Source: DASVAL01 sp035649575
GTDB taxonomy: Bacteria > Planctomycetota > UBA1135 > UBA2386
DNA length: 38,701 nt
Assembly: GCA_035649575.1 (NCBI GenBank)
Contig: DASRJH010000284.1
Span: 1-38,701, forward strand
Reading direction: 5' to 3'
Shown here: positions 23,698 through 33,109 of the stretch, in pieces
Numbering within the stretch: position 1 is the first letter of the stretch
Layout of the letters: the number at the start of each line of letters is the position of its first letter
Notes under the pieces: model-generated
Seen by the model: the letters and a program-made list of their open reading frames with translations, nothing else
Told to the model about the DNA's origin: nothing
Databases searched by the model: none
Translations under genes and position numbers: made by a program

Positions 23698-24999
23698 ATG
23701 AACATGTTCGCCGCGAACCGTCTGCTCGTCGTCCTTGCGTGGTGCGCAGCGGCGCTGCCGGCGCAGAAGGCGACACCGCGTTTCTTCCTGCCCGACGTGC
23801 CATACGACTATGCGCCCCTCGCGGCGCCGGGGCTCGCAGCGCACTTCTCGCTACCGGGTCGTAACGGAACCATTCCGAACGGTGGCTGCGGACCCCTTTC
23901 GAGCACGCCGCCAGCGCCACCCCCACCCGATCGCACGAACGAACTGGCCACGCTCGGGCGCGTGCTGTTCCACGATCCGCTGTTGTCGCGCAACCAGACG
24001 CGCTCGTGCGCGAGCTGCCACCAGCAGTCGCGCGCATTCGCCGATGGCCACGCGCACAGTCGCGGCTTCGGCGGCCGCTCGACGCGCCGCAACTCGATGT
24101 CGATCGCGAATCTCGGCCAGTTCGTCCGCGGCTTCTTCTGGGACGCGCGCGCCGAGACGCTCGAGAAGATGGTCGTGATGCCGATCCAGGATCCGATCGA
24201 GATGGGCATGGACCTGCCCGGCGTCCTCGCGCGGCTGCGGACCGAACCCGGCTACGCGGAGTTGTTCGCGCGCGCGTTCGGCGATCCGGCGATCGACGAA
24301 CGTCGCCTCGCCGAGGCGCTCGCGCAGTTCGTGCGTTCGATCGTGTCGCTGCGCAGCAGCTACGACGAGGGGCTCGCGGCGACCGGCGACGTCGACAAGG
24401 ACTTCCCGAACTTCACGGCCGCCGAGAACCGCGGCAAGAAGTTGTTCTTCGGCGACGCTGGGACGCGCCCACAGTCGTGCGCAGCCTGCCACGTCGAGCG
24501 CGTTTTCGCCTGGTGCGGCAACAGCTTCTTCATCGACCCGGTGTCGCTGCAGACCGACTGCTGCCGCAACAACGGTGTCGACCTCGGTCGTGCGTCGGAC
24601 GACGCCGGCCTCGGCAACGTGACCGGCAAGGCCGAAGACCGTGGCAAGTTCCGCGCGCCGTCGCTGCGCAACGTCGAGCTGACCGGGCCCTACATGCACG
24701 ACGGTCGCTTCGCGACGCTCGAACAGGTGATGCAGTTCTATTCCGACCGCGTGCTCGCCCACCCGAACCTCGACGAAGTGCTGCGCCACGACGCGGGCAA
24801 GTCGGGATGGGGACAGCCGGCCGGGACGCCGGCGCCGGTCGATCTGACCATGGGCATGGCACCGGCGCAGCGGCTCGGCGTGCCGCTGAGCAGTCGCGAA
24901 CGCGCCGACCTGGTCGCGTTCCTGAAGACGCTCACGGACTGGGAGCTCGTGCGCGACCCGCGCTTCGCCGACCCGTTCGTGCGGCGGCGCGCGCCGTAG
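23698..24999 (+). CDS. Di-haem cytochrome c peroxidase (CcpA/MauG family)
   Basis: A periplasmic protein of 433 residues with a signal peptide (about 1-22). Two haem c sites: CASCH (104-108) and CAACH (261-265). Family motifs: LGRVLFHDPLLS before haem 1, GFFWDARAETLEKMVVMPI, and the C-terminal PYMHDGRFATLEQVMQFY containing M353, a likely distal ligand of haem 2. The family reduces hydrogen peroxide or carries out MauG-type oxidation. The insertion around 280-320 with several cysteines (DCCRNNG) is a feature of the planctomycete-type members. The N-terminal 30-80 region is Pro-rich. ATG at 23698; a possible in-frame earlier start would add low-complexity sequence. Confidence 0.92.
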   Translation: MNMFAANRLLVVLAWCAAALPAQKATPRFFLPDVPYDYAPLAAPGLAAHFSLPGRNGTIPNGGCGPLSSTPPAPPPPDRTNELATLGRVLFHDPLLSRNQTRSCASCHQQSRAFADGHAHSRGFGGRSTRRNSMSIANLGQFVRGFFWDARAETLEKMVVMPIQDPIEMGMDLPGVLARLRTEPGYAELFARAFGDPAIDERRLAEALAQFVRSIVSLRSSYDEGLAATGDVDKDFPNFTAAENRGKKLFFGDAGTRPQSCAACHVERVFAWCGNSFFIDPVSLQTDCCRNNGVDLGRASDDAGLGNVTGKAEDRGKFRAPSLRNVELTGPYMHDGRFATLEQVMQFYSDRVLAHPNLDEVLRHDAGKSGWGQPAGTPAPVDLTMGMAPAQRLGVPLSSRERADLVAFLKTLTDWELVRDPRFADPFVRRRAP

Positions 25000-25009
25000 G
25001 TGGCCCGCC

Positions 25010-25498
25010 TCACCGCGCCGGTCGCACCGCCGCAAGAATCTGCCGGAGCGCCCCGAGGTGATAGGCGGTGTGCGCAACCGTGGAGACCGCGGCGGCAGCG
25101 CCCATGTCGTCCCAGCTCGTTCGCGCGGCGACGACCTTCTTCCACTGTTCGGCTTCGCGGCCGAGACCGTCGCGCAGCTTCCGCCACTGGTCTTCGGTGA
25201 CCGTGGTGCGCTGCCAGCTGCCGTTCCAATCGGCGCCCGCCCACGGATTCGGCTCGCCCGCCGCCCATCGGTTCAGGATGCCGATCCCGAACTGGACGTG
25301 ATCGACGTGCGCGGCGATGGACTTCTGTGCGGGCGACGGCTGCGTGGACGCCGCCTTCGCGTCGATCGTGTCGAGCTGGCGCAGCAGACCGGGATCGCCG
25401 GGATTGAGCACGAACGCCTCCTGCCCCGGCGGGCCGTTGAAGACCTCCGTCAGCATGTTGGACAACACGCGCTGGAAGACCGAGTCAGTGGGGTTCAT
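25010..25498 (-). CDS. DinB-like protein
   Basis: A protein of 162 residues. The four-helix DinB fold is suggested by IAAHVDHVQFGIGILNRWA (H64, H67) and by the last helix VSTVAHTAYHLGALRQIL (H143, H147), which provide the metal-binding histidine set. No signal peptide, cytoplasmic. Converges with the peroxidase gene, 10 bases apart. Only weakly similar to the other DinB protein at 22499, so they are not a recent duplication. Substrate unknown. Confidence 0.8.
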   Translation of the reverse strand: MNPTDSVFQRVLSNMLTEVFNGPPGQEAFVLNPGDPGLLRQLDTIDAKAASTQPSPAQKSIAAHVDHVQFGIGILNRWAAGEPNPWAGADWNGSWQRTTVTEDQWRKLRDGLGREAEQWKKVVAARTSWDDMGAAAAVSTVAHTAYHLGALRQILAAVRPAR

Positions 25499-25722
25499 CG
25501 ACGGCTCCTGTCAGCAAGGTCGGGCGCGAGATCGTACCCGACTTCCTCGGCGCTGCGGCTACCTGAGCCGGGTGACCACCACGAACCGAAGCAAGGCACC
25601 GCGAACGCACCGGGCACAGCACCCGGGCCACGCGACGGCTGGCGGGCGACGTGCGGGTTGTTAGCATCCGCCGTTCTGCCTCTGCCCTGACGAAGTCGGG
25701 GCGCACCCCCGGAGAACTCCCT

Positions 25723-26214
25723 ATGCCCGTCAAGACCAAGTCACGTCCCCGCGCCAAGACCGCCACCAAGAACGCCGCCCCGGCGAAGAACGGCAAGAAG
25801 CCGATCGGCAAGCCGTCGCTGAGCAGGCTCGCCTACGCCATCGTCTTCACCACCGACATGAAGCGCGGCGTCGCGTTCTACCAGGACACGCTCGGCATCC
25901 CGCTGCGCTTTGCGACCGACGAGTGGACCGAGTTCGAGATGCAGGGGCTGTCGCTGGCGCTGCACGAGGTCGACCGCATGCCGAAGAACCTCGACCAGGC
26001 CCCGATCGCCGAGCTGTGCTTCGAGTCCGCGGACGTCCGCACGACGCGCGAGCAGCTGAAGGGCAGCGGCGTCGAGATCAGCGAGCTGCGCTCGGTGTGC
26101 GAGATGGGCAACGACGTCGGCGTCACCGCGACCTTCCGCGACCCGGACGGCAACCACCTCAGCATCTTCGGCATGGTGCCGAAGGCGCAGTGGACCGGCC
26201 CCGCCGATTGCTGA
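25723..26214 (+). CDS. VOC (glyoxalase/dioxygenase-fold) protein with basic N-terminal tail
   Basis: A protein of 163 residues. Residues 1-32 are Lys/Ala/Pro-rich (AKTATKNAAPAKNGKKP), similar in style to the tail on the ParB-like protein. Residues about 36-155 form one vicinal-oxygen-chelate domain: AYAIVFTTDMKRGVAFYQ, TLGIPLRF, EWTEFEMQGLSLALHE, and TFRDPDGNHLSIFG. The metal ligands are not certain (E72, H81 and residues near H145 are candidates). A GGAG lies 11 bases before the ATG. VOC proteins include glyoxalase, epoxide-opening and antibiotic-resistance enzymes; no specific function can be assigned. Confidence 0.85.
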   Translation: MPVKTKSRPRAKTATKNAAPAKNGKKPIGKPSLSRLAYAIVFTTDMKRGVAFYQDTLGIPLRFATDEWTEFEMQGLSLALHEVDRMPKNLDQAPIAELCFESADVRTTREQLKGSGVEISELRSVCEMGNDVGVTATFRDPDGNHLSIFGMVPKAQWTGPADC

Positions 26215-26250
26215 TCGGCGAGCGACGGCGCGACAGCAGCGGCGCCCGCG

Positions 26251-28431
26251 CTAGTCGATGACGACGACATCGGACGCGCCCAGCGGGATCTCGCGCAGCG
26301 TGCCCTTCAAGTTGTGCCCGTCGAACACGGCGATCGCGCGCGTGCCGTCCGGCGCGAACACGCGCAGCGGCTCGGCCGAGTGGATGTCGTAGCCCAGGTC
26401 GCGCTGGCCACCCGGACCGATCAGGACCACGCCGCGGTTGGCGCACGCCGCGACCGGCCGCAGCTCGATCGTGCGGCCGCCGGCTGGGCGCAAGCGCAGC
26501 TCGTCGACGCCGTCGGTAATCGTCCACCAGGCCAGCGTGCGCGGATGCCGCCCGGCACCACTGATCACGCCGTTGACGACTTGTCCCCGCGCGACGGGAA
26601 TCGGGTACTGATTGTCGTGGCTCAGCTGCCTCAGCGGGAACTCGCGGGGCCCGGCCACCAGCGCGCGCCAGGGTCCTTCGATCTCCACGCGCAGCGACAC
26701 CCACCGCACTTCCGCGGCGGCGCGCACCACGAAGCGGTGCTGCGGCGCATCGACGACCTCGGCGCGGGCCGGCACCGCGAACAGATCCCAGTACAGCTGC
26801 CAGGTTCCGTCGAGCGTCTCGCCGGGCAACAGCGCGCGCCGGAACTCACTGGTCTTGAAGATCGGGCAGTACCCGGTCCCGAACAGACCACCCTCGCCCC
26901 ACGAGACTCGGGTCCAGCGCCGGTCGGGCGGCAGCTCGTCGAAACCGAGCACGCTGCCGGACCACAGCTGCAGCTGCGGCCACTCGGCGTCGACATCGAG
27001 GGACTCGCCGGCGCGGACCTGGCACTCGCGCGCGATCGGCAGACCGCGATCGAACGCGGACCACGACACCGTGTAGGTCCCCGGCGCGAGCTCGAACGAC
27101 ACCTCGTCGCTGGCCGGCTGCCGCGCACCGTGCTGTCCCAGGAAGGACACGCAGATTGCAAACTTGCCGGCGACGTCCGCCGCCGGCGGCGTCCCGCGCA
27201 CGCGCACACGCAGCGTCCCCACCGGCTGCGCCCTCTCCTCGCGCGGTAGCCAGACGACGTCGCGGTCCGACGGCAGCGTGCTGCAACGCACCTCCTGCGA
27301 CTCGGCGGGCGACCTGCCGAAGCGAAGCGTCGGCGGCAGCTGCTCACGACAGAACACGTGCAGCCGCGTGAGGCCGGACACAGGCTGGCCGGCGTCGTTC
27401 CACGCGACGGTCTCCTGCGGCTCGTTCGCCGCGTCGCGAATGCCGATCCCGAGCAGCGCACCCGGGGGATGCAGCAGGACCTCGTCGCCGCGGGGCTCGA
27501 GGCGCAGCGGGTGGCCTGACACGGTCCACTCGGCCCCTTCGACGGGGACCAGCTCGCAGGACCCGTCCGGGTCCGGCTTCGCGGTGTCGCTGCACTCCAG
27601 CTCGCCCGCGCCCCAGCGGCGAAACACACTGAGCTCCGCGAGCAGGCCGGACGAGGGCCCGACCAGGCGGTAGCGCTGCGGGCGCAGCGCAGCGAAGTCG
27701 AACAGCAGCCGGCGCTGCTCGCGCGCTTGCAACGCCGGCTCGCGGCCGGACAGATACAGACTGCGCGATCCCTGCACGAGCCACGCCTGCCAGGCGAACG
27801 CGACGCCCTCGACGAACGGCACATCGTAGGCCGCCACGGGTTCCGGCGCCTTCGCGCGGGCGTGGTCGCCGCGATCGGAGCTCAGCTGCACCCACAGCTT
27901 CGCGCGTGCCGCGTCCAGCACGCCGGTCGCTTCGATCCGCAGCGCGGTCAGCGGCCGGAGGACCACCTGCACCAGGCTGCGCTGCGCCAGTGCTTCGGCC
28001 GCATCGAGCTCCGCCGGCTCGTGGCCCGGGGCAGTGAACAGGATCCGGCCGGTGGCCGGCACCTCGAGCGACAACGCCAGGCGGTTGACCAGCGTCCGGT
28101 CGGCGAGCACGGCATTGCCAGCGGTCACCTGCAGCGGCCCGACGTAGTGGGTCGGCCGGTCGCCGAGCTTGCGCATGATGCGGACCTGCAGCGACCGCGT
28201 CGCCGTGTCGCCCGCGACCTCGACGCGCGCGCCTGCGGCCGCGACGGCGCCGGCCGCGTCGCGCTCGTCCCCGGTGCGCGCCGGAGCCGCCGGGCTGACG
28301 TCGTTGCGCGCCTCGGCAGCGGGCGGGGACGGTCCCGGCGCCACGAGACCCGCCGTCAGAACCATGGCCGAGGCGGCGACCAGCACCACGACGGCGACGA
28401 CGACCCGCGCGCCTCGTTGACTCGTTCGCAT
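26251..28431 (-). CDS. Large membrane-anchored protein, unknown function
   Basis: A protein of 726 residues. A basic N-terminus followed by one hydrophobic helix (about 9-32, VVVAVVVLVAASAMVLTAG) makes it a type II membrane protein, with the bulk outside the cytoplasm. After a Pro/Ala linker the rest is beta-rich (RILFTAPGHEPAELDA; GTLRVRVRGTPPAADVAG; FELAPGTYTVSWSAFDRG) with a pattern like carboxypeptidase-regulatory or PEGA-type beta-sandwiches. It ends in AVFDGHNLKGTLREIPLG. No catalytic motif seen. Start at ATG 28431 because the preceding in-frame codons are low-complexity. It is first of a run of minus-strand genes encoding similar envelope proteins. Confidence 0.75.
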   Translation of the reverse strand: MRTSQRGARVVVAVVVLVAASAMVLTAGLVAPGPSPPAAEARNDVSPAAPARTGDERDAAGAVAAAGARVEVAGDTATRSLQVRIMRKLGDRPTHYVGPLQVTAGNAVLADRTLVNRLALSLEVPATGRILFTAPGHEPAELDAAEALAQRSLVQVVLRPLTALRIEATGVLDAARAKLWVQLSSDRGDHARAKAPEPVAAYDVPFVEGVAFAWQAWLVQGSRSLYLSGREPALQAREQRRLLFDFAALRPQRYRLVGPSSGLLAELSVFRRWGAGELECSDTAKPDPDGSCELVPVEGAEWTVSGHPLRLEPRGDEVLLHPPGALLGIGIRDAANEPQETVAWNDAGQPVSGLTRLHVFCREQLPPTLRFGRSPAESQEVRCSTLPSDRDVVWLPREERAQPVGTLRVRVRGTPPAADVAGKFAICVSFLGQHGARQPASDEVSFELAPGTYTVSWSAFDRGLPIARECQVRAGESLDVDAEWPQLQLWSGSVLGFDELPPDRRWTRVSWGEGGLFGTGYCPIFKTSEFRRALLPGETLDGTWQLYWDLFAVPARAEVVDAPQHRFVVRAAAEVRWVSLRVEIEGPWRALVAGPREFPLRQLSHDNQYPIPVARGQVVNGVISGAGRHPRTLAWWTITDGVDELRLRPAGGRTIELRPVAACANRGVVLIGPGGQRDLGYDIHSAEPLRVFAPDGTRAIAVFDGHNLKGTLREIPLGASDVVVID

Positions 28432-28504
28432 GCAGGCTGGATCGACGGAATCGTGCCCGCTTCCTGAACGGACCGTCAGATGGAATCCATCACCCGAGAC
28501 ACGG

Positions 28505-28918
28505 TCAGAGCGCCCCTGCTTTGTGCACCAGCGACCACGGTGGCTGCGCGAGAGCACGCTCCGCGTTCTGCTTTCCGCCCATGTTCATGATGTAGCCGGA
28601 GCGGCCATCGGTGATGAGCCGGAAGCCGTTCCACATCAGACGGTAGTCGCGGTGCTCTCGCCGGAGTCCATCGAACCACTCTGCATCCGCGCGGTCGAAA
28701 TCGAAATACACGGTCCAGATCCCTTCCACGACGACCTGACCGAGGCGGGCATGGGTCACGCGCGGGCAACGGTCGAGCGGCGCGGACCACGGGTCCTCGT
28801 CGAACTCGTCGGCGCCAGGCCGCAGGACCTGCACGAGGATCCGCGGCGAGGCGGCCTCGGGCGCGGCCGCGCACGACGCGAGTCCGCACCACGCGAGCAC
28901 AGTCAGGCGAACGAGCAT
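28505..28918 (-). CDS. Small lipoprotein, unknown function
   Basis: From ATG 28918 the protein has 137 residues with a signal sequence and lipobox, WCGLASC, lipidated cysteine at residue 16. The mature part has an alpha/beta look (ILVQVLRPGADEFDEDPW; GIWTVYFDFDRADAEWFD; GYIMNMGGKQNAERALAQ). The acidic stretch is notable. An alternative start 13 codons upstream (GTG region at 28957) would weaken the signal. No family recognised. It lies 73 bases downstream of nothing on its own strand and just upstream of the anchored protein at 28431, so they may be cotranscribed. Confidence 0.65.
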   Translation of the reverse strand: MLVRLTVLAWCGLASCAAAPEAASPRILVQVLRPGADEFDEDPWSAPLDRCPRVTHARLGQVVVEGIWTVYFDFDRADAEWFDGLRREHRDYRLMWNGFRLITDGRSGYIMNMGGKQNAERALAQPPWSLVHKAGAL

Positions 28919-29029
28919 GGCCGCATGAAATCGCACGCATGCGCCGCGTTCAACCACGTGCGGGGGCGGTCAGCCGCCATTCGTCGCGAGCGCGTTCCGG
29001 GATTCTGCCATCGGCGAGCTCACCGCGCG

Positions 29030-30460
29030 TCAACGAGTGAGTGTGATCGGCGGCAGTTCCTTGCCCGCCGCGACGGTCACCGTCGCGGCGACGGGCGCCA
29101 GCGCCGCCATCGAGCCGAGTGAGAGCGTGTACTCGCCGGGCGCGACGTCGCCGAACGCGAACGCGCCGTTGGCGTCGGTGCGCACCTGCCGCTCGCCCGC
29201 GTAGAGGCGCAGCAGCGACCCCCACGCCGACGGCATCGTGCCGAGCCAGTCGGCGTCGGCGTTCACGCCTTGCAGGCAGACCTCGACGCCGGCCGCCGGC
29301 GAACCGTCGCCATTGTGCACGAGCCCGCGCACCACCTGCGGCGCGCGCAGCTTGACGCTGCCGAAGTCGATCTGGCCGTCGGCCGCCGCGCGAGGCAGCC
29401 AGTAGACGACGCTCGCGAAGCCGGCGCAGCGCACCATCAGCAGACCGTCGGTGCGGCGCGGGAAGCCGTCACAGGCGAACTCGCCGTCGGCGGTGGTGCG
29501 GCACGCGCGCCATGGCACGTGACTGCCGGCGGCGGCGAGCGCGGCGACATACGCGTTCGCGATCGGCTTGCCGTCGGCGTCGACGACGCGACCGACGACA
29601 CGCACGCCGCGCTGCAGCGCGAGGTCGAGCACGCCGGGCGGCGCCTTGGGGTTGATATTGACGAACAGGACAGCATAGCCGGGCGCGTCGGCGTGCAGGA
29701 ACATCCCGTACTCGCTGCCGAAGCCGCGCATCACGTAGCGGCCCGCGACATCGCTGCGCACGCCTTTGTCGAACCGGGAGCCGAGGCCGATGCGTGCGCC
29801 GGCAATCGGCTCGCCGGTCTCGGCGTCGGTGACGGTGCCAGTGAGATCGGGGCCGGGCTTGCACGACCACTCGACCGTGCACTGCTCGCCGGGTGCCAGC
29901 GTACCTTCGGGCCACATCGGCTGCGTCGCGACCTCTGGTTCGATGTCGCACCTGAACGGCCCCGACGGCAGGCGTTCGAAGCGGAAGCGGCCTTCGTCGT
30001 CCGTGCGACTCGCGAACAGCGTAACCATCGTCTTCGGATTCCACGCGCGCAACGCGCACGGCGTGCCCTTGCCGGTCTCGGTGTTCACGCACTGGCCGGC
30101 GAGCAAGCACGCGGCTTCGAGCTGCACGGTCTGGTTCTCGCCCGGCACCACGGACTCGCTGACCCAGAGCGCGAACGGCGGCACGTCGACCTCGACGCGC
30201 AGCGCAAGACCGAGCGGCACCTGCAGGCCGAAGCGGCCCGCCTTGTCGGTCTTGGTGCGCGCGACGTCGACCCACTCGTCGCGCAACGCGACGTCGCAGC
30301 AGCGGAACAACCGGCCTTCGCAGCGCACGACGCGTACGGAAGCACCCGGCACCGGCTTGCCGTCGGGACCGAGCACGGTGCCGACGAGCGGCGCGGTCGG
30401 GGCCTGGGCGAACAGCGACGCGGCGAACACGAACGGCAGCAGGGACGCAGATGCGTGCAC
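29030..30460 (-). CDS. Secreted multi-domain carboxypeptidase-regulatory-like protein
   Basis: A protein of 476 residues with a signal peptide (about 1-19, ending AASLFAQ). It consists of four or five tandem beta-sandwich units of the carboxypeptidase-regulatory type, each with a P-x-PGA-x-V or TD-x-x-GRF-x-x motif: VLGPDGKPVPGASVRVV (about 30-46) with TKTDKAGRFGLQVP; SRTDDEGRFRFERLPSG (near 150); VTDAETGEPIAGARIGL (near 210); VVDADGKPIANAYVAAL (near 293); and VRTDANGAFAFGDVAPGEY (near 440). Such chains are common on planctomycete surfaces and probably mediate adhesion or bind sugars. Ends in the strand VTVAAGKELPPITLTR. No enzyme activity is expected. Confidence 0.85.
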   Translation of the reverse strand: MHASASLLPFVFAASLFAQAPTAPLVGTVLGPDGKPVPGASVRVVRCEGRLFRCCDVALRDEWVDVARTKTDKAGRFGLQVPLGLALRVEVDVPPFALWVSESVVPGENQTVQLEAACLLAGQCVNTETGKGTPCALRAWNPKTMVTLFASRTDDEGRFRFERLPSGPFRCDIEPEVATQPMWPEGTLAPGEQCTVEWSCKPGPDLTGTVTDAETGEPIAGARIGLGSRFDKGVRSDVAGRYVMRGFGSEYGMFLHADAPGYAVLFVNINPKAPPGVLDLALQRGVRVVGRVVDADGKPIANAYVAALAAAGSHVPWRACRTTADGEFACDGFPRRTDGLLMVRCAGFASVVYWLPRAAADGQIDFGSVKLRAPQVVRGLVHNGDGSPAAGVEVCLQGVNADADWLGTMPSAWGSLLRLYAGERQVRTDANGAFAFGDVAPGEYTLSLGSMAALAPVAATVTVAAGKELPPITLTR

Positions 30461-30528
30461 GGCGAACCTCGGGCCAGCGGTGGGAGAGCCGCGGTGGACT
30501 ACCTGCGGCGGCGGTGCAGGTTACCTCG

Positions 30529-31758
30529 TCAGCCGCTCTTCGTCGCGAGCGCGTTCCGCTCCGGCGCCTCGGCGTGATGGATGCGGACGAGCAGGCCGCG
30601 CATCAGCTTGTTGAGCACCGGCTGCCGGTGCCGCACCCAGACGTGCAGCGGCCGCGGTTTGGCGCCGAGCATGGCCTTCGGCTCGAGCGCGGTGCGGCCG
30701 AGCGAGACGCGGCGGGCGCCGAGCGCGATGCCGTCCTCGATCGTGCAGTGCAACAGACGCAGATACAGCGGCAGCTCCGCGGCGGCCTCGCGGTCGAAGC
30801 CGATGTGGTAGCCGATCGCGGTGTCTTCGTCCTCGCGCAGCGTGACGACGAACCCGAGCAGCCGATCGTCGCGCGCGATGACCGCGAAGCGGCCACGGTC
30901 GCCGGCGCTGCGCGCGAGCGCGTGCCAATAGTCGACGCCGAGCGTCACCGGCCGCAGCGCCGCGTTGCCGTGCACGGCGAGGTAGAGCTCTTGCAGCCGC
31001 GGTGCGTGTGCTGCGACGTCGTCGAGCCGGCGAACGGTCAAGCGCGCGGCGTCGATCGGCTCGAGCACGCTCTTGCGCACGTTCTTGCGATACTTCGCCG
31101 CGAGCGCCGCGAGGTAGTCCGCGTGGCTCGTCCAGCCTTCGCCGAGCGTCAGCACCATGTCGGGCTCCGTCTCGACCGGGCGGAAGCCGAGCTCGCGCAG
31201 CAGCGCGCTCTGCGCGAGCTCGCCATCGGCGAGGTCCTTGACGAGCACGAAGTCCGTGCGCCCCGTGTGCTTCTCGGCGCGCCGCACGCGGTAGGCGGCC
31301 TCGCCGATCCCGTGCCAGACGTCGCGGTCCGCTTCGAGCCCGGGCCGGATCGCGATGCCGTGGTTGCCGTAGGTCAGCAGGTTGCCCACGACGAGAACGC
31401 GCGTCGCGAGCCGCTCGACGACGCCACCCACCGCGCGCGCGACGAGCCCGCGCAGCCCGGCCTTCGGGCTCGGCTTGCCGAGTGTTCTGCCGTCGATCGC
31501 GACGAGCTGCATCGCGAGCGCCGCGACGGGCTCGGCCGCGCGATACAACAGGGCGAACCGCAGGTCGACGTTCGCCGGCCGCACCGCGTGCAGCTCGCGC
31601 AGGTAGCTGCGCTGCAGGAACAGCCCGCGGTGCGCGGTCACCGCGTCCCAGTGCGCGCCGTTCAGGAAGTCGACTTCGTCGGCGATCGCGAAGCGAACCG
31701 GCGCGGGCTGCCGGCGAAACCGTGCGCGCGCGAGGGCGCCAGCGAGAGGGTTCTTCAT
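30529..31758 (-). CDS. FemAB/GNAT-like acyltransferase
   Basis: A protein of 409 residues. The C-terminal half (about 190-380) resembles the acetyltransferase-fold domain of FemAB-like proteins (AKYRKNVRKSVLEP; RFAVIARDDRLLGFVVTL; GYHIGFDREAAAELPLYL; IALGARRVSLGRTALEPKA). The N-terminal half (LFLQRSYLRELHAVRP; RFALLYRAAEPVAALAM) is a degenerate copy of the same fold, giving the two-domain layout of this family. Such proteins attach amino acids or acyl groups in envelope and lipid pathways. The neighbour (31883) modifies lipids, which is compatible with an envelope role. ATG at 31758 chosen over an upstream one because the intervening codons are arginine-rich and low-complexity. Confidence 0.75.
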   Translation of the reverse strand: MKNPLAGALARARFRRQPAPVRFAIADEVDFLNGAHWDAVTAHRGLFLQRSYLRELHAVRPANVDLRFALLYRAAEPVAALAMQLVAIDGRTLGKPSPKAGLRGLVARAVGGVVERLATRVLVVGNLLTYGNHGIAIRPGLEADRDVWHGIGEAAYRVRRAEKHTGRTDFVLVKDLADGELAQSALLRELGFRPVETEPDMVLTLGEGWTSHADYLAALAAKYRKNVRKSVLEPIDAARLTVRRLDDVAAHAPRLQELYLAVHGNAALRPVTLGVDYWHALARSAGDRGRFAVIARDDRLLGFVVTLREDEDTAIGYHIGFDREAAAELPLYLRLLHCTIEDGIALGARRVSLGRTALEPKAMLGAKPRPLHVWVRHRQPVLNKLMRGLLVRIHHAEAPERNALATKSG

Positions 31759-31882
31759 GCGGCGTTCGTCATTGAACACCGCGATCGCGGACCTGGGTAG
31801 AGACGGGCCGCCTGCAGCGGCTGGGAGAAGCCGCAGGGGCTGGCGGCGCATCCGCCGGAGGCTTCGGCGCCGGCGGACGCGA

Positions 31883-33043
31883 TCAGCGGCGGAACGGATG
31901 CAGGAACTGCTTCACGTATCCGCCCGGCACCGGATCACCGCTGATGCCATACCCCGCGGGCCAGCGCCCGTCGGCGGGCATGTGATGCGTCCCGAACAGG
32001 CGATCGAGCAGCGGGAAGTGCACCGCGAAGTTCACGTCGATCGCTTCCTTCTCGATGCCGTGGTGCCAGTGGTGGAACCGCGGCGTGACGAGGACCTTCT
32101 CGACGAAGCCGAACCTCGCGCCGAGGTTGCTGTGCACGAACGTCGCGTAGAGGTAGACGACGAAGATGTAGGTGTGCACCGCGCCCTGGCCGAACCCGAG
32201 CACGATCATCGGGATCACGGTCGCTCCGCGCAGCACCAGGATCTCGAGGAAGTGCATGCGCGCGCCGGCCATCCAGTCCATGCTCTTCGCCGAGTGGTGC
32301 ACGGAGTGGAACCGCCACAGCGCCGGGATGCGGTGGAACAGCCGGTGCACCCAGTACTGGACGAGGTCCGTGAGGAACATGATCGCGACGAGCTGCACGG
32401 CGAACGGCAGCTCCGCGACAGCCGCGCGGAACTGGCTCCACGACGCGACCGCGAGCAACGTGTTCGCTGGCAGGAACGACAGGAAGGTCAGCAGCTGCAC
32501 GAGCATGCTGCTGACGAGGTAGTAGAAGAGGTCCTGGCGCCACTCGGCCCGGAAGATGCCCTGTTCGCGTCTGCGTGGCAGCAGCGTCTCGATCGGGACG
32601 AAAACGAGGCCCGTGAACAGGAGCCGCAGCACGAAGAAGTCGAGGCCGAGGTAGAGCGGTGTCGCATCGGGCGCGAGTGCTTCCGCGGACGATCCGCCGA
32701 GCAGCACCGCGAGCAGCGTCGCGGCCATGCCGGCCGTGCCGAGCGTCTTGCCGGCGCGCAGCAACAGGCTCAGCAGCGAGAACCCGAACGCGAGCACGAG
32801 CAGCGCGAACATCGCGGTCCGGAACGCCGGGTGCGCGAACAGTGCTTTGCCCTCGGCCATCGTGAACACGCCCGGGAAGCGCAGCATGACGACGCTGCAG
32901 AGCCCCGCGACGCCGAACACGATGCCGAGCACGCCGCTGAGCCAGCCGCTGCCGAACCGGCGCAGCGCGGGCGGCGCCTCGAGCTCTCGGCGCAGTTCGA
33001 GACGGGCTGCGTGCAGGCGGTTCCTCGGCGGGGCGCTGGTCAC
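31883..33043 (-). CDS. Sterol desaturase / fatty acid hydroxylase family membrane enzyme
   Basis: A protein of 386 residues with the three histidine clusters of membrane di-iron oxygenases: HRLFH (H233, H237), FHSVHH (H246, H249, H250) and HHWHH (324-328), plus a late H-x-x-H-H-type element (LFGTHHMPAD). Six or so transmembrane helices: two in the first 100 residues, two around 120-155 and two around 170-215. The N-terminal extension (about 1-140) is longer than in typical members. The enzyme would hydroxylate or desaturate a lipid using O2 and two iron atoms; sterol, fatty acid or hopanoid substrate cannot be told apart by sequence alone. Same strand as the acyltransferase gene, 124 bases apart. 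Confidence 0.9.
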   Translation of the reverse strand: MTSAPPRNRLHAARLELRRELEAPPALRRFGSGWLSGVLGIVFGVAGLCSVVMLRFPGVFTMAEGKALFAHPAFRTAMFALLVLAFGFSLLSLLLRAGKTLGTAGMAATLLAVLLGGSSAEALAPDATPLYLGLDFFVLRLLFTGLVFVPIETLLPRRREQGIFRAEWRQDLFYYLVSSMLVQLLTFLSFLPANTLLAVASWSQFRAAVAELPFAVQLVAIMFLTDLVQYWVHRLFHRIPALWRFHSVHHSAKSMDWMAGARMHFLEILVLRGATVIPMIVLGFGQGAVHTYIFVVYLYATFVHSNLGARFGFVEKVLVTPRFHHWHHGIEKEAIDVNFAVHFPLLDRLFGTHHMPADGRWPAGYGISGDPVPGGYVKQFLHPFRR

Positions 33044-33109
33044 GGTCTACTTGATCGGAACACGCGCTGGCAGGAACTGAGCGGAATCGGCGCGCGCGCC
33101 AACCCGAGG